Source: Psychrobium sp051201665 (GTDB taxonomy: Bacteria; Pseudomonadota; Gammaproteobacteria; Enterobacterales; Psychrobiaceae). From it: a stretch of DNA of 64,000 bases. The position numbers and the translations under genes were made by a program. Under the pieces are notes generated by a model. That model saw only the letters and a list, made by a program, of their open reading frames with translations, was not told where the DNA came from and ran no database searches. Below are positions 52,286 through 60,585 of this stretch, one piece after another. The stretch spans positions 3,100,001 through 3,164,000 of the forward strand of contig NZ_CP179210.1 in assembly GCF_051201665.1 (NCBI RefSeq), written 5' to 3'. The stretch's first letter is position 1. Every line of letters starts with the position of its first letter.

Positions 52286-52614
52286 CCGTCTATAACGTTA
52301 TGCTCGGGGGCAATAATAGCTCCCGATTGCTCTACTTACAGCACAAGCTGCAATACTTAGCTAATTTTCAGGACAAACTAGCACAAATACAACCTGTCAC
52401 TATGCCATTTAAAATTATCGGTGTAACCCACTTATTCGCAATAATTGATATAAATCAGTAACAAAACTTTAGCGCGAACAATAATTCATCAATCAGCAAA
52501 AATGACTATTGACAGGGTTGATATAACGTGACAATTATAGAGTCATACAACGACGCACATCACAGGAGATAATTAGTTAGCTTTTAATTTAAACCACACA
52601 AGGAACACAAATAT
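52286..52614. other. Intergenic stretch between pqiA and HPF
   Basis: About 330 bases. A plus-strand frame (52267-52461, 64 codons) has no family features and overlaps the pqiA end; I do not accept it. The right part, 52505-52610, should hold the HPF promoter. TTGACA at 52509 and TATAGA at 52536 are 21 bases apart, too far for a normal pair. Confidence 0.4.
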
Positions 52615-53013
52615 ATGTATAAAGTAAACATCAGTGGTCAACATGTTTCAGTTTCTGACGAAGTTGTTAGTTACGTAAAAGAGTCAATCTCCAATCTAGA
52701 AAGATTTAGTGATCAAATTACGAGTGTGAACGTTAATTTCACAACCGAAAAACACGACACACATAAAATTATTGCCGAAGCGCAAATCCATATTCCCGGT
52801 GCCGATATTTTTGCAACATCAACGGCAGACCGACATATTACTAGTGCAATTGATGGCCTAATGAGTAAATTAGAAAATCAAATGCGCAAACACAAAAGCA
52901 AACATTTAGATAAAGCACATTCCGGCAACAAGTCCTTTGTTGAAACCGATGAAGAACGTGAAAAGCAAGATGAGTTTAATGCACTTGCAGATCGCGGGAT
53001 AGTGACAGATTAA
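52615..53013 (+). CDS. hpf: Ribosome hibernation promoting factor (HPF/RaiA family)
   Basis: 132 residues. The fold begins YKVNISGQHVSVSDEVVSYV; the conserved AEAQIHIPGADIFATSTA, then AIDGLMSKLENQMRKHKSK, fit HPF/YfiA. The acidic C-terminal tail (about 105-132) is longer than in short HPF and shorter than in long HPF; RaiA of E. coli also has an acidic tail, so it could be the RaiA counterpart. It acts on 70S ribosomes in stationary phase. Confidence 0.85.
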   Translation: MYKVNISGQHVSVSDEVVSYVKESISNLERFSDQITSVNVNFTTEKHDTHKIIAEAQIHIPGADIFATSTADRHITSAIDGLMSKLENQMRKHKSKHLDKAHSGNKSFVETDEEREKQDEFNALADRGIVTD

Positions 53014-53034
53014 TACTTCAATCACTATCAACCC

Positions 53035-53069
53035 AAAAAGGCTGAGTTAATAACTCAGCCTTTTTTGAT
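53035..53069 (+). terminator. Terminator after HPF
   Basis: AAGGCTGAGTTA and TAACTCAGCCTT form a perfect stem followed by TTTT. Confidence 0.9.
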
Positions 53070-53081
53070 GGCACAACAATT

Positions 53082-53243
53082 ATACCAATTGCATTAAGTA
53101 AGTGATCTTGTTGTGCGTAGAGAAAATCAGCTAAAACAAGGCACTCGATTGACTAATAGCTGGCTATTAGGATTGAGAGCAACGCCATTTTAGTTAATTT
53201 TAACAAGTACAAGTGGGCAAATATTTAATGCAATTAATGGTAT
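53082..53243 (+). repeat. MITE-like element family A, copy 4
   Basis: Same orientation as copies 1 and 2. Left end is standard; right end has the longer variant (complement of ATACCATTAATTGCATTAA). One base in the body differs from the others (GGCACTCG instead of GGCGCTCG). Its right edge touches the stop codon of the convergent 163-residue gene. Confidence 0.92.
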
Positions 53244-53734
53244 TATTTATCGTTAGCTAAACTTTCAAGGGTGAACTTCATTTTAAGTTCTTTAATTTTT
53301 AGTCCTTTACGTGCGCCGGTGACAACCATGCCACGAGGTGTATCCTTTGCCAGTATCAAATAATCTTTTTTAATTTCAAAAAACATCTGTTCTTTATCTT
53401 CACGCCAATCCGTCGGAAACAACCACAAACGATCACAGTCTTCATGCCAGCTAGTTTCAACATAAGATGGTGTTTCATTCTCAAGATCTTCTAAAACTTG
53501 AAAGACAAGTCCCTGATACGCGCATATTTCGTCATCACACTTTTCATTGTAATAGGTAAATAAACGTCCTTTAAATACATACTCAGCTTCAAACATCGCA
53601 TTAACAAACATTGCATCTTGTTCGCTTTCAGACGGCGCAATATTGGGCACCGGACAAAAGTTCTTCTCATTGCCTAATACGGAGCTAGACAACACAATAG
53701 TTGCTGCACATAAAATTTTGATTAAGTTTTTCAA
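53243..53734 (-). CDS. Hypothetical secreted protein
   Basis: 163 residues with a signal peptide (MKNLIKILCAATIVLSSSVLG). The mature part is acidic and has several cysteines (FCPVP, EKCDDEICAY, HEDCDRLW) that could form disulfides. I do not recognise a family. Its stop codon lies exactly at the edge of repeat copy 4, so the insertion may have reset the end of the gene. Confidence 0.65.
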   Translation of the reverse strand: MKNLIKILCAATIVLSSSVLGNEKNFCPVPNIAPSESEQDAMFVNAMFEAEYVFKGRLFTYYNEKCDDEICAYQGLVFQVLEDLENETPSYVETSWHEDCDRLWLFPTDWREDKEQMFFEIKKDYLILAKDTPRGMVVTGARKGLKIKELKMKFTLESLANDK

Positions 53735-53846
53735 AATAAATTTCCAGAGTTTTGAATTACTATCAATTATAAACGATACATAGTTTAAATAATCAAATTT
53801 GTCGAAAGGAGTTTAACGGACACGAAATAATGCTATCAAATAAGGA

Positions 53847-54722
53847 TTAACTCACACTGCTTAGTTCAGGGTTCAGCGATGATAAGACACTATCAAGCTG
53901 CTCTAATGCTTCCTCAGTGGCCATTTCAATTTCATCGCTAGACAAATTAAGTCCAGTATGAACCTCTTCTATCTCATGTTGCACTTTTACCATCGCATTA
54001 AAGGAGCCAAGTGACGTAATACCAGGAAAATGCTGACCTGCAATATTATTAGCAAGGCCTATAATACTTGCCTCTTGTTCAAATCGTTCACTATTACTTG
54101 GCTGATGATGATTTTCAACGGTTTCAGTTAACCAATCAGGTAAATTCCAAGCACGGCATAACGCACCGCCAATTTGATGACTTGTGAAGCCCAATACTTT
54201 GTGCTCGGCAATGCGAGGCTCTATTCCTAATTTAGAAACAAGCTCGCATATTTTTAATGCTTTTGTGCCTAAAAGATTAAAATAAATTAATTGACCAACG
54301 TCATGTAGAAGTCCAGCAATATGTAAACGTTCGCTATTGGGCAAATAACAATAAAGCCCAATGCGCCTTGCTAGTAAACCAGTCAGCACACTATGGCGCC
54401 AAAACGCTTCCATATTGATTTCACCGCCCGCTAATCTAGACATCGCCTCAACAACAGACGCCGTTAGAATTAAATCACGAAACTTATCTTGCCCAATGAT
54501 GGAAATGGCGTGGTCGAGACGTTCAATCTTGCGGGGTAAACTATAAAATGCACTATTAACTAAGCGCAATACAGCCATGGTCATGCCAGGATCGGTATTA
54601 ACAACTTTAGCCAACGCAGCAGAATCCGTTACTTCCTGCTCCAGTAAATGGCAACATTTATGGTAAGCCTGAGGTAAGGAAGGTAATGAATTAACTTTTT
54701 CGACTAATAGATTAAAATCCAT
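53847..54722 (-). CDS. HDOD domain protein
   Basis: 291 residues. It consists of the HDOD fold: SLPSLPQAYHKCCHLLEQ at the start, VVNTDPGMTMAVLRLVNSAF, then GLLHDVGQLIYFNLLG and TVENHHQ. HD residues are partly kept (HDVG). HDOD proteins appear in signalling cascades with diguanylate cyclases and flagellar regulation; the specific role is unknown. Confidence 0.88.
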   Translation of the reverse strand: MDFNLLVEKVNSLPSLPQAYHKCCHLLEQEVTDSAALAKVVNTDPGMTMAVLRLVNSAFYSLPRKIERLDHAISIIGQDKFRDLILTASVVEAMSRLAGGEINMEAFWRHSVLTGLLARRIGLYCYLPNSERLHIAGLLHDVGQLIYFNLLGTKALKICELVSKLGIEPRIAEHKVLGFTSHQIGGALCRAWNLPDWLTETVENHHQPSNSERFEQEASIIGLANNIAGQHFPGITSLGSFNAMVKVQHEIEEVHTGLNLSSDEIEMATEEALEQLDSVLSSLNPELSSVS

Positions 54723-54834
54723 TTATATATTCTATGATCTTTAATTAAGGTAAAGGTATTAAAAAATAGTATCACACTAAGGTAAATAAACTAAAACCTT
54801 AACGAGCTATTTTTAACTAAGTTATGCTAATAAA

Positions 54835-55596
54835 TTAAGCAGTTGGGATACCGCTATGAAATTTAAAATCATCGTCTTCAGATAAAATAAGTTTTGCTTC
54901 TTGCTCTCCAAAAAAACGAATTCGCTCACTTATGTCTTTACCAGCCACCATTTTAGCCAGCGCTAAATAATCTTGATAGTGGCGAGCTTCAGAACGCAAT
55001 AATGACGTATAAAATTTATTTAAGTCATCATCCAACAAGGGCGCAATTTTAGCGAATCGTTCACACGAACGCGCTTCAATATAAGCACCAATAATTAACT
55101 TATCAATTAACGTATTAGGTTCGTGAGTAGTAACATGCGTCATCATGCCTTTAGCGTAGCGACCAGCACGAATATTTCGATATTCGATACCTCGTTGCTC
55201 CATAATTTCTAATACCTGATAAAAGTGATGTAACTCTTCTTTTATCAATAACACCATTTTATCAATCAATGCTTGAGCAAAAGGATCGTCGCTATTGGCA
55301 ACAATCTTTTTCATAGGCGGATTATATTTAGACAGTGCTTCCATTGAACCAACTTTCTTATAAACATATTGCTCATAAGGTTCAAACCATTTCATGACCG
55401 CATCACAACTTGATTTATCCAATGCGTACTTTCGCATTAAAAACATCGCTGTTTGACCTGCTTTTAATTCACACATTAAATGATCAAGTAATAAATCAGC
55501 TAAATTTTCTGACTTAATTGCTTCTTGCACCCAAGCATCTGGTGTTTTGCAATGTAAAAACTCTAAGATTGGCGCAAGTAATTGTTGATTCGACAC
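54835..55596 (-). CDS. miaE: tRNA-(ms2io6A) hydroxylase MiaE
   Basis: 253 residues. The di-iron ligands are expected in KEELHHFYQVLE (ExxH, about 126) and in SCERFAK/EARHYQDYLAL (about 173 and 205), and all are present. It hydroxylates 2-methylthio-isopentenyladenosine-37 in tRNAs. The ferritin-like helical pattern is continuous, with no breaks. Confidence 0.93.
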   Translation of the reverse strand: MSNQQLLAPILEFLHCKTPDAWVQEAIKSENLADLLLDHLMCELKAGQTAMFLMRKYALDKSSCDAVMKWFEPYEQYVYKKVGSMEALSKYNPPMKKIVANSDDPFAQALIDKMVLLIKEELHHFYQVLEIMEQRGIEYRNIRAGRYAKGMMTHVTTHEPNTLIDKLIIGAYIEARSCERFAKIAPLLDDDLNKFYTSLLRSEARHYQDYLALAKMVAGKDISERIRFFGEQEAKLILSEDDDFKFHSGIPTA

Positions 55597-55703
55597 TTTG
55601 ATTCCAAGCGGCTAAAAATTTGGCGGCATATTAGCATGTGTCAAACCAATAATCATTGATCTACTAAGTAACTTTTCAATAAGACTAGCCCAAAGTCGAT
55701 GTC

Positions 55704-55862
55704 ATACCAATTGCATTAAATATTTGCCCACTTGTACTTGTTAAAATTAACTAAAATGGCGTTGCTCTCAATCCTAATAGCCAGCTATTAGTCAATCGAG
55801 CGCCTTGTTTTAGCTGATTTTCTCTACGCACAACAAGATCACTTACTTAATGCAATTGGTAT
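55704..55862 (-). repeat. MITE-like element family A, copy 5 (inverted)
   Basis: Inverted like copy 3, with standard 16-base ends. It lies between the miaE start and the frameshifted gene, possibly influencing either's 5' region. Confidence 0.93.
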
Positions 55863-55948
55863 CATTTTTCTGGCAATTACAATCTGCGTTTACTTCAATC
55901 CGATCTCCTGTTTACAAAGTAAACTTTTTGTAACGTAGTTGGAGAATC

Positions 55949-56248
55949 ATGATGCCAAAGAAATTAGGTCATGGTAGTTATCATATTCAACTAGATCATC
56001 GTGTGCTCATTAGCGAGTCATATGGCAGCTGGAACGACATTACCATTAAGCACTTTATTGATGAGTACAAATTAAAAGCCACGCCATTGTTAAATAAAGC
56101 ATGGGCAGCGATTGTTGACGTTAGTCAACGGAAATTGGCGACACAAGAAGCAGAAGCAATAGCAAAAGACTTTGAGCTCTGGTGCAAGAACAACAATAGA
56201 GCCCATACTGCCATTGTCGGCAGTAACTCCATGATTAATTTAAACTAA
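55949..56248 (+). CDS. Small STAS-like protein, ORF ends at a slippery site (frameshift)
   Basis: 99 residues from tandem ATGs at 55949 and 55952, with GGAG at 55940. It resembles the small STAS-like proteins found in marine gammaproteobacteria: HVLISESYGSWND-like start, AWAAIVDVSQ, then FELWCKNNNRAHTAIVG. The usual C-terminal motif with WL and GY is missing. A -1 frame continues it with FSSQEKALDWLAQCGY (see the next feature). So either a mutation split the gene or translation shifts frame. Function is unknown. Confidence 0.7.
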   Translation: MMPKKLGHGSYHIQLDHRVLISESYGSWNDITIKHFIDEYKLKATPLLNKAWAAIVDVSQRKLATQEAEAIAKDFELWCKNNNRAHTAIVGSNSMINLN

Positions 56249-56382
56249 ATAGTTCAAGTATTGATGACAACGAGTCTCACATTGCAATTGACCATTTTTC
56301 CAGTCAAGAAAAAGCGCTCGACTGGCTAGCGCAATGTGGCTATCTTTCGACCAAGCGTCATTGTCATCAACATCAATCTTAG
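56239..56382 (+). other. Slippery heptamer and -1 frame extension of the 99-residue ORF
   Basis: The bases at 56239-56245 are T TTA AAC in the reading frame, followed directly by TAA. This is the canonical X XXY YYZ slippery pattern. After a -1 shift the frame is open to TAG at 56380-56382 and adds about 45 residues including HIAIDHFSSQEKALDWLAQC. The bases TTGATGACAA (56261-56270) are exactly complementary to TTGTCATCAA (56361-56370). Confidence 0.5.
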
Positions 56383-56438
56383 TCATACCCAAATAAACTA
56401 AATAATTTGGTGCATCCTGTTTCGCTTTCATGTTTAAT

Positions 56439-56454
56439 GGACATCTAGACGTCT
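56439..56454. promoter_or_regulatory. Met boxes (MetJ operator) upstream of metC
   Basis: Two adjacent 8-base boxes: GGACATCT (6 of 8) and AGACGTCT (8 of 8 against the MetJ consensus AGACGTCT). They end 16 bases before the metC ATG. MetJ binds such tandem boxes with S-adenosylmethionine. Confidence 0.75.
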
Positions 56455-56470
56455 TTAGATAGGATTACCA

Positions 56471-57634
56471 ATGAAAGCTGATACCCAACTAATTGATAGT
56501 GGCCGTGAAGAAAAATGGACACAAGGCGGTGTAAACCCTGTAGTGCAACGTGCATCAACCATGGTGTTTGATAGCGTCAGCGACATGAAGCATGCAACGG
56601 CCAACCGCGCAGGTGACACATTATTTTATGGGCGTCGCGGCACAACGACCACCTTTGCATTATCAAAAGCAATGACAGAGTTAGAGGGTGGTGCAGGTTG
56701 TGCTTTATATCCTTGTGGCACAGCAGCCATCACCAGTGCCCTGCTTTCATTTTTAAAACACGGCGATCATTTATTAATGGTCGATACGGCTTATGAGCCG
56801 ACTCGCGCCTTTTGCGACAACATGCTTAAAAATCTTGGGATCTCCACCACCTATTACGATCCAATGATTGGTAAAGATATTGACTCATTAATCCAACCGA
56901 ACACTCGCATGTTATTTTTAGAGTCTCCAGGGTCAAACACCATGGAAATACAAGACGTGCCGACGTTATCTAAAATGGCACATCAGCATGACATCACGGT
57001 TGTACTCGATAACACCTGGGGCAGCGGATTATTATTCAAACCCTTTGATTACGGTGTCGATATATCAATTCAAGCTGCCACTAAATACATCGTCGGCCAT
57101 TCAGATGCCATGCTCGGTACCGCGGTCGCCAATGAAAAGCATTGGCCGCGCCTTCGAGAAAACAGCTACCTGCTGGGTCAATGTGCAGCCCCTGATGACT
57201 GCTACATGGCACTGCGTGGTATTCGCACATTATCAGTGCGTATGAAACAACATCAACAAAGTGCGCTAACTGTTGCACAATGGCTAAAACAGCACCCTAT
57301 CGTAAAAACCGTGTTGCACCCTGCATTTGAAGAATGTCCAGGACACGAATTTTTTAAGCGGGACTTTAGTGGCTCCAACGGCCTATTTTCATTCGTGGTT
57401 AATTGTCGCGATGAAGCTAAAATAACGGCCATGCTGGATGGATTGAAGCACTTTAAAATGGGCTTTAGTTGGGGCGGATTTGAAAGTCTCATTCTACCAG
57501 TAAATGGCTTGGATAGATTACGAACGGCGAAACCATGGACTGAAGAAGATCGCGTTATTCGTGTGCATATTGGACTGGAAGATGTTGACGATCTCATTGA
57601 AGATTTAGCACAAGGCTTGGCCATGCTCTCATAA
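56471..57634 (+). CDS. metC: Cystathionine beta-lyase MetC
   Basis: 387 residues. PLP-dependent Cys/Met metabolism fold: FYGRRGTTTTFALSKAMTEL, read in parts, is the N-terminal signature; the PLP lysine is in SIQAATKYIVGHSD (about 205). The C-terminal part has GFSWGGFESLILP. It converts cystathionine to homocysteine. The met boxes upstream support the methionine pathway over related lyases. The RBS AGGA is at 56461. Confidence 0.93.
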   Translation: MKADTQLIDSGREEKWTQGGVNPVVQRASTMVFDSVSDMKHATANRAGDTLFYGRRGTTTTFALSKAMTELEGGAGCALYPCGTAAITSALLSFLKHGDHLLMVDTAYEPTRAFCDNMLKNLGISTTYYDPMIGKDIDSLIQPNTRMLFLESPGSNTMEIQDVPTLSKMAHQHDITVVLDNTWGSGLLFKPFDYGVDISIQAATKYIVGHSDAMLGTAVANEKHWPRLRENSYLLGQCAAPDDCYMALRGIRTLSVRMKQHQQSALTVAQWLKQHPIVKTVLHPAFEECPGHEFFKRDFSGSNGLFSFVVNCRDEAKITAMLDGLKHFKMGFSWGGFESLILPVNGLDRLRTAKPWTEEDRVIRVHIGLEDVDDLIEDLAQGLAMLS

Positions 57635-57673
57635 ATTAACCATCACAGGTAAAGCAACTACAAAAAGGGTTAG

Positions 57674-58912
57674 ATGTCACGTACACTAGCCCTTTTTCAG
57701 TTCACAAGCCTTACCATGCCACAGCAAAAATCATCATCGGCTACCCAACCATTATTCATTCTAGTATTGCTGGTTATTTTTAGTCCAATCGCTATCGATA
57801 TTTATTTGCCTGCCCTGCCGCAAATAGCGACTGATTTAGCCATTAATAATGCACTCGCCCAAGACACCATCACTTGGTTCATCTTCAGCCTTGGTTTAGG
57901 CCAATTATTTGCTGGGCCGTTAGCCGATCGCTATGGCCGCAGACCGGTCGCACTAATTGGTATTGTTATCTACATCAGTTGCTCAGTTGTCGCTTACCTT
58001 GCCAAATCTATCGACGTACTACTTATTGTTCGTCTGTGCCAGGGCTTAGGTGCCTGCGCAACTTCTGTTGCGGCGTTCGCTTGTGTCCGTGATAGTTTTG
58101 GACCAGAAAAAAGCGGCCGCATGATTAGTTATCTCAACGGTGCAATTTGTTTTATTCCTGCATTGGCCCCTATTCTTGGTAGTTGGCTCACCAGTGAATT
58201 TGGCTGGCGTAGCAATTTTAGTTTTATGACCGTGTTTGGCGTTATTAGCCTAGCGTTTATTTGGTTCGGCATGCGAGAAACTAGACCTGACCACACAATA
58301 AACAGTAAATATCTTATAAGCTGGCAACGTTATAAAAGTGTTCTTTATCACCCAACGTTTTTATTTCATGCCGTTATGTGTCTGCTAGCAATGGCGGTTA
58401 TTCTTGCGTATGTCACATCAGCACCTGTCTATCTGATGAATCAGCTTGGCCTAAACATGACACAATTTACCTGGTGGTTTGGCATTAACGCCGTGTTTAA
58501 CATCGCAGCCAGTTTACTGGCCCCTAAACTAATGGACAAAGTGGGCAGCTTTATAGCCTTAGCCATCGGATTAGCGAGTTTAGTTATTGCTGGTTTCGCC
58601 ATGTTTGCGCTGCAAGGATTTGCAACTGACTGGGCGTTTATGATCCCTATCATTGGCTCATCTATTGGATTTGCATTGGTGTTAGGGGCCAGTGCGGGTA
58701 AAGCATTGGCGCCTTTTGGCGATCGTGCAGGCACCGCGGCGGCATTACTTGGTTTAATTCAAATGAGTGGTGCTGGATTATTAGTGGGGTTGATGCAGCG
58801 TAGTCCGTTAAATGATGTCGATTTACTCAGCGTACACATGTTGTTATTACTACCTTGCTTACTCATTTTATGTAGCCAACGAGGCAGAGCGTGGCACTTT
58901 ATTACGCGCTAG
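57674..58912 (+). CDS. Bcr/CflA family MFS drug-efflux transporter
   Basis: 412 residues with twelve hydrophobic spans. Motif A is GLGQLFAGPLADRYGRRPVAL (about 70, read in parts), and the Bcr/CflA feature PLFILVLLVIFSPIAIDIYLPALPQIA, read in parts, is near the N-terminus. It probably expels drugs or metabolites by proton antiport. It follows metC by 39 bases, so it could be co-transcribed and share methionine control, which is unproven. An internal ATG at 57716 is an alternative start with a poorer RBS. Confidence 0.88.
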   Translation: MSRTLALFQFTSLTMPQQKSSSATQPLFILVLLVIFSPIAIDIYLPALPQIATDLAINNALAQDTITWFIFSLGLGQLFAGPLADRYGRRPVALIGIVIYISCSVVAYLAKSIDVLLIVRLCQGLGACATSVAAFACVRDSFGPEKSGRMISYLNGAICFIPALAPILGSWLTSEFGWRSNFSFMTVFGVISLAFIWFGMRETRPDHTINSKYLISWQRYKSVLYHPTFLFHAVMCLLAMAVILAYVTSAPVYLMNQLGLNMTQFTWWFGINAVFNIAASLLAPKLMDKVGSFIALAIGLASLVIAGFAMFALQGFATDWAFMIPIIGSSIGFALVLGASAGKALAPFGDRAGTAAALLGLIQMSGAGLLVGLMQRSPLNDVDLLSVHMLLLLPCLLILCSQRGRAWHFITR

Positions 58913-58914
58913 TA

Positions 58915-59229
58915 TATACCCAAGCCACTTGAAGATGCATGTTTCAGAGCTCGGGTAGGAATCGAATACAAGGCATGATTTGTGATTAATGGCTATTCCC
59001 TGATTATGAATCATAACGCGGTAGTCGTTTTCTACCCGAACTCCCAAAGGGCAAGGCGATAAGCGACCAACCGGCAACTGCTCCTGCGTTGCTCTAGCTC
59101 CGGTATCCATACCGTCGTACGTCGTTATAAGATATTTGTTGAGAATGACTTAACGACACATCTTATGCCTAGTATTTGGCACGCTTCTCGACTTGCTGAA
59201 ATCGAGCATCTTCATGTAGCTTGGGTATA
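58915..59229. mobile_element. MITE-like element, family C (about 315 bp)
   Basis: Bounded by TATACCCAAGCCACTTGAAG (58915 on) and, inverted, TATACCCAAGCTACATGAAG (59229 back), 24 bases with two mismatches including the shared GATGC. Flanked by TA on each side. No coding sequence of substance. Similar sequences are, in my memory, dispersed in Vibrio and Shewanella genomes; not checked. Confidence 0.75.
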
Positions 59230-59244
59230 TTTATCACCTACTAA

Positions 59245-59883
59245 CTATTCAATACGTAATGTTTGCCAGGCTCGGCAAGCTTGCTTGAATTTAGTGGCAT
59301 CCCCTCCCGTCCTATCAGGATGATGTTGTAACGCCAATTTACGCCAGCGCTTTCTAATGTCACGAGAGCTGGCGTCACTGTCTAATCCAAAGACTTCCAA
59401 CGCATGTTCGCGACCCACCGTCGGTGATGTTTCGCCGATATAGTCATTATATTTATGCCAAAACGACTTCAACATTTCACGAATTAAGTCACCACTGGTA
59501 TCGTAATTATCCCAATCAAGATAATAATCTCTAAGGGCCACATCGTGTTGCAACTCAAGCTCAACATGAGATGGCACAGAGCGAGATAGGAAAATATCCA
59601 TCGCCTGAACTTGCAACCATTGATTAGGCAACAACATTAGTTGTAACTGATAAAGGGCATTCATGGTCAAAAAATTACGTTTAAATAAATCTTTGTTTTC
59701 GTCTTCATCAAGGGCTTGCAACAAGCCTTTTTCACGTAAAGCAGTAACCAAGTAGTGAACTTTCCAATGCTGTGGTTGATCTTCCAATAGACTAAGTAAT
59801 GGCCAAGTTAACGGATTGTCTTGGCTGCTGGCTTTTAATAGAAGCTCGGTAGTAGGTGAGTGTTTTGCAATGTCCATATTCAT
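59245..59883 (-). CDS. DnaJ-like protein with N-terminal DNAJ-related domain
   Basis: 212 residues. The N-terminal part (about 10-150) resembles the DNAJ-related N-terminal domain; the C-terminal J domain has DASSRDIRKRWRKLALQHHPDRTGGDATKF (read in parts) with the HPD tripeptide near 192. It should activate DnaK-type ATPases in a specific task that is not known. Confidence 0.82.
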   Translation of the reverse strand: MNMDIAKHSPTTELLLKASSQDNPLTWPLLSLLEDQPQHWKVHYLVTALREKGLLQALDEDENKDLFKRNFLTMNALYQLQLMLLPNQWLQVQAMDIFLSRSVPSHVELELQHDVALRDYYLDWDNYDTSGDLIREMLKSFWHKYNDYIGETSPTVGREHALEVFGLDSDASSRDIRKRWRKLALQHHPDRTGGDATKFKQACRAWQTLRIE

Positions 59884-60026
59884 AAGAAATCTAACCGATA
59901 CTTTGTTGATAAAGTAAGCTAATCCTAATCAAGTGTGAGCCATAACACAACTGATTACAAAGACTCTCTTGGTATTATTGTTTAAAAATGTAAACTCAGG
60001 TTATTATCCAAATAATCGAGCACGCT

Positions 60027-60467
60027 ATGTTTAAATCTCTTGGCCAATTATTTTCCCATATCACAGAGAAAACACCGCAACCTGTGGTTAATTTAGAGCT
60101 AGCTATGACTGTACTGTTGTATGAAGTTGCTGCGGCAGATGACCACATCCACACCAGTGAAGAAGCTAAAATACGGCATTTAATTCGCGATAGTTTTAAA
60201 CTCGATGATGTGACTGCACAAGCATTATTAAGGCAAGCGAAAACCCATCAACACAATGCAGTGTCATTACAAGAGTTTACCCATATCCTAAAAGAAAACC
60301 TTGATCGCGAACAACGGGTACATTTTTTACAAGAGTTATGGCAAGTCGCCCATTCAGATGCCGACATCGACAACAATGAAGAACACATTATTCGCCGTAT
60401 TAGCGATCTTTTATACCTCAATCACAGTGATTTCATTAAAACAAAGCTTAATGTCATCGACTCATAA
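60027..60467 (+). CDS. TerB family protein
   Basis: 146 residues, all helical. AMTVLLYEVAAADDHIHTSEEAKIRHLI, read in parts, and WQVAHSDADIDNNEEHIIRRISDLLYL, read in parts, are the two acidic metal-binding repeats typical of TerB (D/E-rich loops). TerB proteins occur in tellurite and stress operons; stand-alone copies like this are common and unassigned. It is divergent from the DnaJ-like gene. Confidence 0.88.
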   Translation: MFKSLGQLFSHITEKTPQPVVNLELAMTVLLYEVAAADDHIHTSEEAKIRHLIRDSFKLDDVTAQALLRQAKTHQHNAVSLQEFTHILKENLDREQRVHFLQELWQVAHSDADIDNNEEHIIRRISDLLYLNHSDFIKTKLNVIDS

Positions 60468-60473
60468 CGACAA

Positions 60474-60532
60474 CAAGCGATAGTAAAAGACAAGCACGCG
60501 ATACTAAAAGACAAGCACGCGATACTAAAAGA
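60474..60532. repeat. Tandem repeat, 21 bp unit
   Basis: Two exact 21-base units (60491-60511 and 60512-60532) beginning CAAGCACGCG are preceded by a shortened 17-base unit (60474-60490). They lie between the TerB-like gene and polB. No palindromic or CRISPR-like structure. Confidence 0.85.
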
Positions 60533-60585
60533 TAGTGCCGCAATAACTCTGCCGCTATAATACGAACAAATGACAATTCCATTAG

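Noticed and set aside
52267..52461. 64-codon plus-strand frame upstream of HPF
   Set aside because: Overlaps the pqiA start region, has no recognisable domain or codon support, and the RBS-like GGAG is part of the antisense gene's leader.
56240..56431. 63-codon minus-strand frame opposite the -1 extension
   Set aside because: Antisense to the frameshifted C-terminal part; no family features and no RBS.
60474..60532. CRISPR-like array
   Set aside because: Contiguous 21-base units without spacers; a simple tandem repeat.
60466..60585. LexA box upstream of polB
   Set aside because: Looked for CTGT-N8-ACAG in the 120 bases upstream; only poor partial matches. SOS control cannot be claimed.
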